NCBI GenBank assembly: GCA_945862035.1
Contig: CAMAXB010000170.1
Coordinates: 1 to 6,674 of the forward strand
DNA from: Opitutus sp. GAS368
GTDB lineage: Bacteria; Verrucomicrobiota; Verrucomicrobiia; Opitutales; Opitutaceae
Length of the DNA stretch: 6,674 nt
Direction of reading: 5' to 3'
Below are positions 1 to 6,674 of this stretch, in pieces; position 1 is the first letter of the stretch; each line of letters begins with the position of its first letter. The notes beneath the pieces are model-generated. The model had not been told where the DNA came from. It saw only the letters and a program-made list of their open reading frames with translations, and made no database searches. The position numbers were made by a program, and so were the translations under genes.

Positions 1-684
1 GACTACCGCAATTTCGCCATCACCATGGCCGAGCGCTTTGGCGCCATCGTGGCCGCGCCTCTTTTTGACCGGGAGCGCTTTCCCTACAATGATTACCAGC
101 AGGGCGGCATCCTCCGCGATGGGGTGGCACGACCGCGCGAGGAGTGGACATTCACCCGCTTCGGCGCCCTGATCCCGCAACTCCGCGCCCTGACCGGCGA
201 CCCTGCCCGCCCATTCTACATCGTCGGGCATTCCGCCGGCGGGCAGTTCGTGGCGCGGCTGGCCGGCCTCGTCGGAACCCTCGGGGCGGAGCGGTTGATC
301 GCCGCCAATCCCGGATCCCATCTCTTCCCGGTGCGCGATGCCGACTACGGCTACGGCTTTGGCGGACTGCCCGCCGAGTTGAGCGACGATGCCGCCCTGC
401 AGCGCTTCCTCGCCGCCCCGCTTACGCTCTATCTCGGGACGGGCGACAATGATCCGGAACATCGCTCGCTCGACCGCAGCCCTCCCGCGCTCGCGCAGGG
501 GGCCTCGCGCTACGACCGCGGCCTGGCTTGCTATCAGACCGCGCAAGCCCTCGCCCAATCCAAGGGGTGGAAGTTCAACTGGCGCCTGGTGACCACTCCC
601 GGCGTTGACCACAACGCCGCCCGCATGTTTGCCGTGCCGGAGGCGGCGGACGCCTTGTTTGGCGCCGGGCCGATGCAGCGTTGA
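1..684 (+). CDS. alpha/beta hydrolase, 3' part (N-terminus outside window)
   Basis: This is the C-terminal 227 residues of a serine hydrolase of the alpha/beta-hydrolase fold. The frame is open from base 1, and an ATG at 25 lies within continuous coding sequence (DYRNFAIT precedes it), so the true start is upstream. The nucleophile elbow GHSAGG places the catalytic serine at codon 232-234. The GVDHNAA segment near the end supplies the likely catalytic histidine (codon 610-612). The acid is probably one of the aspartates in GTGDND (codons 445-447 or 451-453). The oxyanion-hole strand expected before the elbow lies at or beyond the window edge. No signal peptide can be assessed. The reaction is probably hydrolysis of an ester or a related bond; the substrate is unknown. 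The stop codon lies just before the kinase gene, with a 4-base overlap or a 32-base gap depending on the kinase start, which suggests co-transcription. The fold assignment is firm; the specific family is not. Confidence 0.88.
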   Translation, partial: DYRNFAITMAERFGAIVAAPLFDRERFPYNDYQQGGILRDGVARPREEWTFTRFGALIPQLRALTGDPARPFYIVGHSAGGQFVARLAGLVGTLGAERLIAANPGSHLFPVRDADYGYGFGGLPAELSDDAALQRFLAAPLTLYLGTGDNDPEHRSLDRSPPALAQGASRYDRGLACYQTAQALAQSKGWKFNWRLVTTPGVDHNAARMFAVPEAADALFGAGPMQR

Positions 685-716
685 AGCGCCCGACCAGGCC
701 TGCATTCTTCGACGGC

Positions 717-2642
717 ATGAAAGCCTGGCTTCGGTGGTGGTTCCTGCTTCTGGCCGTTCACTCACTGCTGGCCTCCAACGAGCCCGAGTTCCTCCTCACG
801 GAGGTTCCCGATGGCGACCTGGACTTGGCGTCGGCCCAAGATGCCTATGCCGGCGCGACCGATGAGCCGTCCGCCCTCCGTGCACTGGTCACCATCGTCA
901 ACCTCCACCGGCGCCGGGGCGACTACGCCGAGGGTCTGGCGGGCGCGAGCGACGGGTTGGCCCGGGCCCAGCACCTGGGCGACAAAGCGCTGCAGGTTGA
1001 ATTTCTCTACCTCCAAGGCCGGATCTATTGGAACCTCACCGACTATCCACGTTCGCTGGAAGTTCACCTGACCGAACTGGAACTCGTCCAGCAGCTCGAA
1101 GACCCGTTTCTGCTCGCCCGCACCCATGGCGGGCTGGGCCTCACCTATCAGCGTTATGATCGGGCCGAGGATGCGCTGTACCATTTTCATCTCGGGCTGG
1201 CCTCCGCGGAGGTCGCCCCGGACCAGCGCATGCGTGGAAGCCTGCTCAACAGCCTCGGCAACTACCACCTCACTCGTGGCGAGCCAGGGCGTGCCGCCGA
1301 GCTCTACGAGGAGGCGCTCTCCATCCGGGTGCCATCCGGAAATTCGCGGGCCATCGCCGAAACCCTGACTAATCTTGGGCTCGTGGCCGATGCCCGCGGG
1401 GAGCATGCCACCGCGCTCGAGTATCTCCGCCGGGCGCTCGTCACCTTCGAGGCGCTCAAGTACCGGCGCTACATCGCCAACACCCACCGGCGGCTCGGGC
1501 GCGTCCTGCGCAACGCCGGGCAGACGGACGATTCTCTCGCCAGCCTTGCCGCCGCCGAACGGTACGCAGCCACCCTGCAGAGCGACGACGTCCTCGCTGA
1601 CATCATCCAGGAATATGCGCTCACGCACGAGGCCCGGGGCGATTTGTCCTCTGCCCTGGCCGCACAGCGCCGCCACGCCGGCCTGCGGGAACAGCTCCGC
1701 GGGGCCGAGGATCGTCGCCGCATGGCCGAGCTGCGCGCCCGCTACGGGGCCGAACAAAAGGAATTGGAAATCGAACTGCTCCGCCGCGATCAGGCCCTGC
1801 AATCGGCCGAGGCCGACCGCCGTCGTTCGCGCCAATGGGCCGTGGTGACCGCGTTGGGTGGCGGCATCACCCTCCTTGTTGCACTCAGTTTTTTGCAATT
1901 GATGCGCCTGCGCGGCGAGCAGCGGCTGCGGCGGGCCACGGAAGATGCCCGCGGCCGGGCCGAGGCCGCCGAGCACATCAAGACCAAGTTGCTCCGCATG
2001 GCCTCGCATGACCTCAAGGTCCCGCTCCAGGCGCTCCACGCCACCGCCGGGCTGATCGCCGAGCAGGCCGCAGACACCGCCGGCGTCCGGCGCCGGGCGG
2101 CCGACATGCAGTCCGACACCGCCCGGATGCAGATTCTGGTACGGGATTTCTTGGAAATCTCCGCGGTGGAACAGGGCCACCTCCACATCTCTCCGGCCCC
2201 GGTTGAATTGTCCGCCATCGCCTGTGAGACCGCCGGGGCACTCCAGCCCCTCGCCCGGCGGAAAGGACAGCAGCTCTCGGCCGCCGCGCCGCCGCAGCCC
2301 CTGCCTCCCGTGCGGGCGGATGCCTCGCGGTTACGCCAGATTTTTGAGAATCTCCTGGGCAATGCGCTTAAATTCACCCCCGAAGGCGGCAACATCCGGG
2401 TCGATTTCGGCACGCAGGATTCATGGGTCTTCGCGGAGGAGCGCGACAACGGGCCGGGCCTGAGTGCGGCGGACTTTGCCCGGATCTTCAGTCCCTCACC
2501 GGCCTCGCCTTCGCATGATGGCACCAGCGGGATGGGCCTGATGATCGTGCGGGAGCTGCTCAATCTGCAGGGCGGTCGGCTGGAAGTGCAATCGCAGCCG
2601 GGACAAGGCGCCGTGTTTCGGGTGCTCTTCCCGGCCGCCTGA
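717..2642 (+). CDS. TPR-repeat sensor histidine kinase (HisKA/HATPase_c)
   Basis: This is a membrane sensor kinase of 641 residues from ATG 717. An in-frame TTG at 681 would give 653 and overlap the hydrolase stop; residues here are numbered from the TTG, so subtract 12 for the ATG form. I prefer ATG 717 because it begins a signal-peptide-like segment (MKAWLRWWFLLLAVHSLLAS). Neither start has a clear Shine-Dalgarno site. Seven TPR units follow between about residues 63 and 336, with turn motifs such as RGDYAEGL and RGEHATALEYL exactly 40 residues apart (79 to 319). Next come a charged coiled coil (338-385), one transmembrane helix (387-408) and a second short helix. The catalytic core has an H-box SHDLKVPL with His443, an N-box around ENLLGNALKF, G1 DNGPGL and G2 GTSGMGLMIV, all intact. 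The TPR part is predicted to be periplasmic and the kinase core cytoplasmic. It carries no receiver or PAS domain. Position H+4 is valine instead of Thr/Asn. The likely partner is the convergent response regulator, not proven. Confidence 0.93.
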   Translation: MKAWLRWWFLLLAVHSLLASNEPEFLLTEVPDGDLDLASAQDAYAGATDEPSALRALVTIVNLHRRRGDYAEGLAGASDGLARAQHLGDKALQVEFLYLQGRIYWNLTDYPRSLEVHLTELELVQQLEDPFLLARTHGGLGLTYQRYDRAEDALYHFHLGLASAEVAPDQRMRGSLLNSLGNYHLTRGEPGRAAELYEEALSIRVPSGNSRAIAETLTNLGLVADARGEHATALEYLRRALVTFEALKYRRYIANTHRRLGRVLRNAGQTDDSLASLAAAERYAATLQSDDVLADIIQEYALTHEARGDLSSALAAQRRHAGLREQLRGAEDRRRMAELRARYGAEQKELEIELLRRDQALQSAEADRRRSRQWAVVTALGGGITLLVALSFLQLMRLRGEQRLRRATEDARGRAEAAEHIKTKLLRMASHDLKVPLQALHATAGLIAEQAADTAGVRRRAADMQSDTARMQILVRDFLEISAVEQGHLHISPAPVELSAIACETAGALQPLARRKGQQLSAAAPPQPLPPVRADASRLRQIFENLLGNALKFTPEGGNIRVDFGTQDSWVFAEERDNGPGLSAADFARIFSPSPASPSHDGTSGMGLMIVRELLNLQGGRLEVQSQPGQGAVFRVLFPAA

Positions 2643-2647
2643 TTTTC

Positions 2648-3295
2648 TCAGCCCAATCCGTTGCGCAGGCTCCATCGGACCAGCGTGGGCACATCGTGCA
2701 TCCCGAGCTTGGCGCAGATCCGGGCGCGATGCTTCTCCACCGTCCGCGGGCTCAGACCGAGTTCGGCGGCGATTTGTTTCGAGAGCAGGCCACGCACCAC
2801 CAACCGCACCACCTCGCGCTCCCGCTCGCTCAGGGAGTCCGCCCCGCCCCAAGGCAAAGCGGGATCGGCCATGACCGGCATCGGCGGAGGTACGGTTGCG
2901 GAAAAATGCATCCCCCCTTGCCAGACACACTGCACGGCATGCGCCACCTGTTCCATGGGCGAACTCTTGTCCACAAATCCCGCCACGCCGAGCGCCAGAA
3001 GTTCGCCCGGCAAACCGGACTCGGGATAGGCAGTCAGCACCACGGCCCGGGGCCGACATCCCCGTTCCCACAATCCCCGGACCAAGCCGCGGCCATCCAT
3101 GCTGCGCAACCGCAAGTCAGTAACGAGGAGGTCTGGCGGCCGCTCGAGGCACGCCGCCATGGCCTGTTCGCCGGAGGAAAAATCGCGCAGTTCAGACGCG
3201 GGGAAGGCCTTCCGCAGCGTCTCCCTCAGCAGAAGACGGTAAGTCGCGGTATCATCCACCAAAACGATGCTGGGTGATGCCTGGCCCTCATTCAT
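2648..3295 (-). CDS. NarL/LuxR-family two-component response regulator
   Basis: This is a 215-residue cytoplasmic transcription regulator, the usual length of the NarL family. The N-terminal receiver domain (about 8-125) starts with SIVLVDD, giving the acidic pair Asp14/Asp15. It has the phospho-acceptor Asp60 in LLVTDLRL, the conserved Thr88 in VVLTAY and Lys110 in FVDKSS, so phosphorylation chemistry appears intact. A proline-rich linker (about 134-153) leads to a LuxR-type helix-turn-helix (155-212) with LSEREREVV, SKQIAAELGLSPRTVEKH and AKLGMHDVPTLVRW. I placed the start at ATG 3295 because the receiver begins directly after it. The frame is open far upstream, but that part is antisense to the receptor gene and encodes nothing receiver-like. 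No Shine-Dalgarno site is evident. The gene converges on the histidine kinase with 5 bases between stop codons and diverges from the TonB receptor. It most simply acts as the target of the neighbouring kinase and may control the divergent receptor; both are inferences. Confidence 0.93.
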   Translation of the reverse strand: MNEGQASPSIVLVDDTATYRLLLRETLRKAFPASELRDFSSGEQAMAACLERPPDLLVTDLRLRSMDGRGLVRGLWERGCRPRAVVLTAYPESGLPGELLALGVAGFVDKSSPMEQVAHAVQCVWQGGMHFSATVPPPMPVMADPALPWGGADSLSEREREVVRLVVRGLLSKQIAAELGLSPRTVEKHRARICAKLGMHDVPTLVRWSLRNGLG

Positions 3296-3490
3296 GGAAC
3301 AATAGTCTGCAACGAGCGGGAGGTGATGACGAGCCACAATCACCCTGGCCGCCACCGTCCCGGCAGCAAATGGCGTAGAAGTACGCCATGTCACGTCCTT
3401 GTGTGCCATCGGCCCGAAACCAATGTTACCACGCAGAGCGGCATGCATCGACCCCTGCACCCCAAGCGAAACCCAAACCGTCTTATCAAC
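3296..3490. promoter_or_regulatory. divergent intergenic region between regulator and TonB receptor
   Basis: These 195 bases separate two genes transcribed away from each other, so both promoters are expected here unless they extend into a coding part. I see no convincing sigma70-type -35/-10 pair on either strand and no clear Shine-Dalgarno site ahead of the receptor start (the bases before it read cttatcaac). The receptor frame stays open back to 3323 through this region, but the predicted peptide there is rich in His, Arg and Pro with no signal peptide and is not likely translated. The most distinct element is the inverted repeat at 3370-3389. Assignment as a regulatory region follows from gene layout, not from recognised promoter motifs. 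Confidence 0.6.
3370..3389. repeat. perfect 8-bp inverted repeat with 4-base loop, candidate operator or leader hairpin
   Basis: The left arm ATGGCGTA (3370-3377) and right arm TACGCCAT (3382-3389) are exact reverse complements around the loop GAAG. It lies 101 bases before the receptor start and 74 bases before the regulator start. It could be a binding site for a dimeric regulator or a hairpin in the 5' leader of either transcript. No T-run follows on either strand, so it is not a standard intrinsic terminator. The repeat itself is seen directly; its function is not known. Confidence 0.5.
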
Positions 3491-6400
3491 ATGAAACTCC
3501 TCTTCAAGCTGAGCCCCCCTCTGGCCTTGCTCGTGCTGTCCACCCCGCTCACGTGGGCGCAGCCCACGACCACTCCTGAAAACGAAGAGACGATCACGCT
3601 CGAGGCCTTCACGGTCACCGGCACCAACATCCGCCGGATGGACGTTGAGAAGGTCCTTCCCATCACGATCGTCAGCACGGATCAGATCAACGCCCGGGAC
3701 GCCTCCCAACCCTCGGATCTGCTCGCGTCGCTGCCCTCGGTCACGGGCATTCCCGGCAACGAAACGGCCACCCTTGGAGCCACCGCCCGCGGCGACAACG
3801 CCAGCATCGCCATGCGCGGCCTCGCCTCTTCGAACACGCTGATCCTCCTCAACGGCCGCCGTCTCCCCGCGCACGGCATCAGCCAGGGCGAGGCCGGCGT
3901 CCCCACCCTGTCGGTCAACTCCAACCAGCTCCCCAACCGCGGCATCCAGCAGGTCGAGGCCCTCCGCGACGGCGCCTCCTCGATCTACGGCACCGATGCC
4001 GTCGCCGGTGTGATCAACTACATCACCCGCCGCGACTTCGTCGGGACCGAGGTCGCCCTGCGTTACGCCCAGACCGAGATCGGCGACGGGCGCGAGCTCC
4101 GCGCCACCCTCACTCACGGCCTCACCTTCTCCGGCGATCGGGGCCACGCCCAGGTCGTCATTGATTTCTATGACCGCGAGGCGATCTTCGCCCGCAACCG
4201 TGACTTCATGGTCGAGAGCGACCACACCGGCCGCGCGCCGGAGCCGTGGAACGTCTCCACCAACACCCAGTTCAACGCCCGCTCTGCCACCAGCGAATTC
4301 GGCAGCTACAATGTCGGTACGGTTAACACCACCGGCACCTTCGTCACCACCCGCCCCGCCGGCATCCCGGCCGCGCTCGCGACCACCGCCGGCCTTTTCT
4401 TCCTGAGTCCCACCGACGCCGGTGGCGTCGGCTTCCGCACCACCACGCCTCCCCGGTCCGGAGCCACCAATCTCTACTACTGGAACAACAACGACTATCG
4501 CGTCCTTCAGCCTGAGTCCTTTCGTACCAACATTTTTAGCTCGGTGGACTTCGAGCTGACCGATCGCCTCGAGCTCTTCGCCGACCTCAGCTACTATCAG
4601 GCGGACTCCACCACGTTCCGCGAGCCAGCCTCGATCACGCTCTCCACCGACGGTGAGTTCATCGTCCCCGCCTCCAATCCATGGACCCCCTTCGGCACCC
4701 GCTTCTGGCACCCCACCGGCGCGCCCAATGCCGACGGCACCGCGCGCCTCACCGGCACGCCCGGCGCTGTGCGTATCAGTAACAAGCGGCTCACCGATCT
4801 TCCTGACCGCGTCGCCGAGATCGACAACCGTGTCCTCCGCGGCGTCGTTGGCCTCCGCGGCCAGTGGGCTGACACCTGGCGCTGGGAAAGCGCCTTCCTC
4901 CACGCCGACAACAAGGTGACCGACGAAGAATCCAATACCCCCCGCGAGAGCCGCTTCCGCCCGACCCTTAGCCAAACCGCTCCCAATCTTGCCTTCAACC
5001 CGTTCACGCGGACCTTCGCCGTCCAGGGCGGAACGCTCATTGTGACCGGCGATTACCAAAATCCCACGGCCCTCATCCAGTCCTTCATGGATACCTTTGT
5101 CCGCCTCGGTCGCACCAGCCTGACCAGCTTCGACTTCAGTGCGAACGGCGAGGCCTTTGACCTCTGGGGCGGCAACTCAGTCAATATCGCCTTCGGCGGG
5201 GAGTACCGCCGCGAGACCTACCTCGATTTCCGTCCTCCTTTCGCCGGCTTGAATCCCCCGGGCTCGGGCCTCAACCCCGATTCGAATGACTTCATGAACT
5301 TCTCGCCCAACTCGGACACGCGGGGCGATCGCAACGTCACCGCGGCCTACGCGGAAGTCCGCGTGCCTCTGGTCGGCGGACAGTTCACCCTGCCCCTCGT
5401 GCAGGAACTCGAGGTCTCCGCTTCCGCCCGCTACGAGAACTACACCGACTTCGGCGACACCACCAAACCCAAGCTGGGCCTCATCTGGCGCCCAATCGAT
5501 CAGGTCATGGTGCGCGCCTCCTACAACGAGGGCTTCAAGGCCCCCAACCTTGCCCAGCTTTTCACTGGTACGCTCACCCGCACGGTCACTGGCAGCAACG
5601 ACACGTACCGTAGCCCGGTCACCGGTCTGCCCACCGACGGCCCTTCCAACCGCCGCAGCATCACCGCCGGCAACCCGAATCTGCAACCCGAGGAGTCCGA
5701 GGGCAAATCCGCCGGCATCGTGTTCGACCTCCCCTGGGTGAAGGGCCTTTCCTTCGCCGTCGACTACTGGGAAGTCCGCCAGACGAGCGTGATTTCCTCC
5801 TCCGGCTCCATCGCTGACGACGCCGCGGCCCTGCAGGCGGCGACCGCCAACGCCCTCGGCGCAGGGCAAGCCGTCGGCAGCATCGATCTCGGCTCCGGCA
5901 CCGCCGCCTACCGGGGCGACCCGGCCGTCGTCCGCCTGCCCGTCACCCAGGCCGACCGCGATTTCTTCGCCGCCTACAACGCCACCCGCACGCCCGGCAA
6001 CCAGCGCGCCGTGGTCGGTGGGATCGATTTCTTGCGCACCACCTTTTTCAACCGCGCTTCGCAGTTCGTGAATGGTTATGACCTCGATGCCACTTACCGT
6101 CTGCCGCGCACGGCTCTGGGCAACTTCACGGTGAACACGACGTGGTCCTACCTGAACGACTTCCACTCCTACACCAGCACCAGCGCCCCCCGCACGGATT
6201 TGCTCGGAACCAATAGCGCCGCCGTCGCCGGCGCCACCCCGAAGTGGCGCAGCAACAGCACGGTGACTTGGCGCAACCGGGGCTGGACCGCCGGCCTCTC
6301 CGCCAACTACCTCGGCTCGTACACCGACAGCGGCGCCACCACCACCGCCGCAACCTACGAATCACTGGGCCGGCCCGGTTACATCACCCCGGTCGTCACC

Positions 6401-6643
6401 AACGGCACGACGGTCTACCGCTACACCGTAAGTGACTCGATCGACTACAACGCCTACCTGAGCTACAACTTCCGCAACCACTCCAACAAACTGCTCAACC
6501 GCACGTCCATCCGCGTCGGCGTGATCAATTTGTTCGACAAGATCCCGCCGCTCGCCAGCGATTCCCGCGGTTACGATCCTTCGCTCTACAATCAGATGGC
6601 GCGCGGTCGCTCTTGGTCGTTTCAGCTCACCAAGACCTTCTGA
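3491..6643 (+). CDS. TonB-dependent outer-membrane receptor
   Basis: This is a complete 1050-residue outer-membrane active transporter that would import a ligand using energy from TonB-ExbB-ExbD. I chose ATG 3491 because it opens a classic signal peptide (MKLLFKLSPPLALLVLSTPL, then TWAQ, cleavage probably after Ala23). Residues 35-47 (ITLEAFTVTGTNI) resemble the TonB-box/VTG segment ahead of the plug. The plug spans about 50-180, with LPITIVSTDQI, SIAMRGL, ILLNGRRLP and the typical DGASSIYGTDAVAGVINYI. The rest forms the beta-barrel, including NEGFKAPNL from about residue 679 and NPNLQPEES from about 728, both conserved receptor motifs. The protein ends SWSFQLTKTF; the terminal phenylalanine is the usual barrel-assembly signal. 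There is no N-terminal STN or carboxypeptidase-like extension, so a FecA-type direct link to an anti-sigma factor is not indicated. No SusD-like gene is present in the window. The substrate is unknown; this receptor type occurs with many ligands, including sugars, peptides and metal chelates. It is divergent from the response regulator, which may control it. Confidence 0.95.
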   Translation: MKLLFKLSPPLALLVLSTPLTWAQPTTTPENEETITLEAFTVTGTNIRRMDVEKVLPITIVSTDQINARDASQPSDLLASLPSVTGIPGNETATLGATARGDNASIAMRGLASSNTLILLNGRRLPAHGISQGEAGVPTLSVNSNQLPNRGIQQVEALRDGASSIYGTDAVAGVINYITRRDFVGTEVALRYAQTEIGDGRELRATLTHGLTFSGDRGHAQVVIDFYDREAIFARNRDFMVESDHTGRAPEPWNVSTNTQFNARSATSEFGSYNVGTVNTTGTFVTTRPAGIPAALATTAGLFFLSPTDAGGVGFRTTTPPRSGATNLYYWNNNDYRVLQPESFRTNIFSSVDFELTDRLELFADLSYYQADSTTFREPASITLSTDGEFIVPASNPWTPFGTRFWHPTGAPNADGTARLTGTPGAVRISNKRLTDLPDRVAEIDNRVLRGVVGLRGQWADTWRWESAFLHADNKVTDEESNTPRESRFRPTLSQTAPNLAFNPFTRTFAVQGGTLIVTGDYQNPTALIQSFMDTFVRLGRTSLTSFDFSANGEAFDLWGGNSVNIAFGGEYRRETYLDFRPPFAGLNPPGSGLNPDSNDFMNFSPNSDTRGDRNVTAAYAEVRVPLVGGQFTLPLVQELEVSASARYENYTDFGDTTKPKLGLIWRPIDQVMVRASYNEGFKAPNLAQLFTGTLTRTVTGSNDTYRSPVTGLPTDGPSNRRSITAGNPNLQPEESEGKSAGIVFDLPWVKGLSFAVDYWEVRQTSVISSSGSIADDAAALQAATANALGAGQAVGSIDLGSGTAAYRGDPAVVRLPVTQADRDFFAAYNATRTPGNQRAVVGGIDFLRTTFFNRASQFVNGYDLDATYRLPRTALGNFTVNTTWSYLNDFHSYTSTSAPRTDLLGTNSAAVAGATPKWRSNSTVTWRNRGWTAGLSANYLGSYTDSGATTTAATYESLGRPGYITPVVTNGTTVYRYTVSDSIDYNAYLSYNFRNHSNKLLNRTSIRVGVINLFDKIPPLASDSRGYDPSLYNQMARGRSWSFQLTKTF

Positions 6644-6674
6644 GGTCGCCGCTGAGCGCGGATTTCTGATTCGC

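Noticed and set aside
762..2186. Long minus-strand open frame (474 codons) antisense to the kinase
   Set aside because: It lies wholly opposite a gene with clear TPR and kinase motifs. Its translation is Gly/Val/Ala/Pro-rich without any recognisable domain, as expected from the complement of a codon-biased high-GC gene.
1790..2563. Minus-strand open frame (257 codons) antisense to the kinase core
   Set aside because: It is rich in Ser, Arg and Ala with low complexity and lies fully within the catalytic domain of the kinase. Treated as a shadow frame.
2639..2651. CTGA/TCAG symmetry around the convergent stop codons as a bidirectional terminator
   Set aside because: The symmetry is just the two facing TGA stops plus one base each. 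The 4-bp stem is too weak to terminate.
3322..3344. 6-bp inverted repeat GGTGAT/ATCACC with an 11-base loop
   Set aside because: A 6-bp match at this spacing is readily expected by chance in a region of this size, and it lacks extended symmetry.
3399..3427. Possible sigma70 promoter, TTGTGT then AATGTT with a 17-base spacer, ahead of the receptor
   Set aside because: Each hexamer matches the consensus at only three of six positions, which is not better than background.
3323..3490. 56-residue N-terminal extension of the receptor
   Set aside because: The frame is open here, but the extension would bury the clear signal peptide that begins at ATG 3491, and it has no targeting features of its own.
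5177..6166. Minus-strand open frame (329 codons) antisense to the receptor
   Set aside because: It shows the same composition artefact, lies opposite well-conserved receptor barrel motifs and has no domain of its own.
6649..6661. Possible terminator hairpin after the receptor (CCGC/GCGG)
   Set aside because: The stem is only 4 bp, and the following ATTTCTGATT is not a T-run. The window ends too soon to judge further.

Overview
The window is a high-GC bacterial stretch that is almost entirely coding. It holds four genes: the 3' end of an alpha/beta hydrolase gene, a TPR-containing sensor histidine kinase, a NarL/LuxR-type response regulator, and a large TonB-dependent outer-membrane receptor. 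The receptor has a signal peptide, an LEAFTVTG-type segment before the plug and a C-terminal phenylalanine, so the organism is Gram-negative. The overall style (this receptor type, a TPR histidine kinase with a single membrane segment after a coiled coil, weak or absent Shine-Dalgarno sites) recalls Verrucomicrobia of the Opitutaceae type. That placement is an inference from protein style, not a demonstrated assignment.

Layout: positions 1-684 (+) are the end of the hydrolase, with an intact catalytic serine and histidine and its N-terminus cut off by the window edge. The histidine kinase follows at 717-2642 (+), either 32 bases downstream or overlapping by 4 bases if a TTG start is used, so the two are probably co-transcribed. 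The kinase converges tail-to-tail on the response regulator at 2648-3295 (-), with only 5 bases between the two stop codons. A 195-base divergent region (3296-3490) separates the regulator from the receptor gene at 3491-6643 (+). This region carries a perfect 8-bp inverted repeat with a 4-base loop. The final 31 bases contain no feature I can support.

How the parts may work together: the kinase is predicted to display seven TPR units in the periplasm and to phosphorylate a cytoplasmic regulator, most simply the neighbouring NarL-type protein. That regulator is transcribed divergently from the TonB receptor and is well placed to control it. The substrate of the receptor, the signal of the kinase and the substrate of the hydrolase cannot be read from the sequence. 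Two details of the kinase deserve attention. It is a classical HisKA kinase next to a NarL-type regulator, which more often pairs with HisKA_3 kinases. It also has valine where the Thr/Asn used for phosphatase activity is expected. I found no mobile element, CRISPR array, RNA gene or clear new defence or biosynthetic system; the window looks like a regulatory and nutrient-uptake locus.
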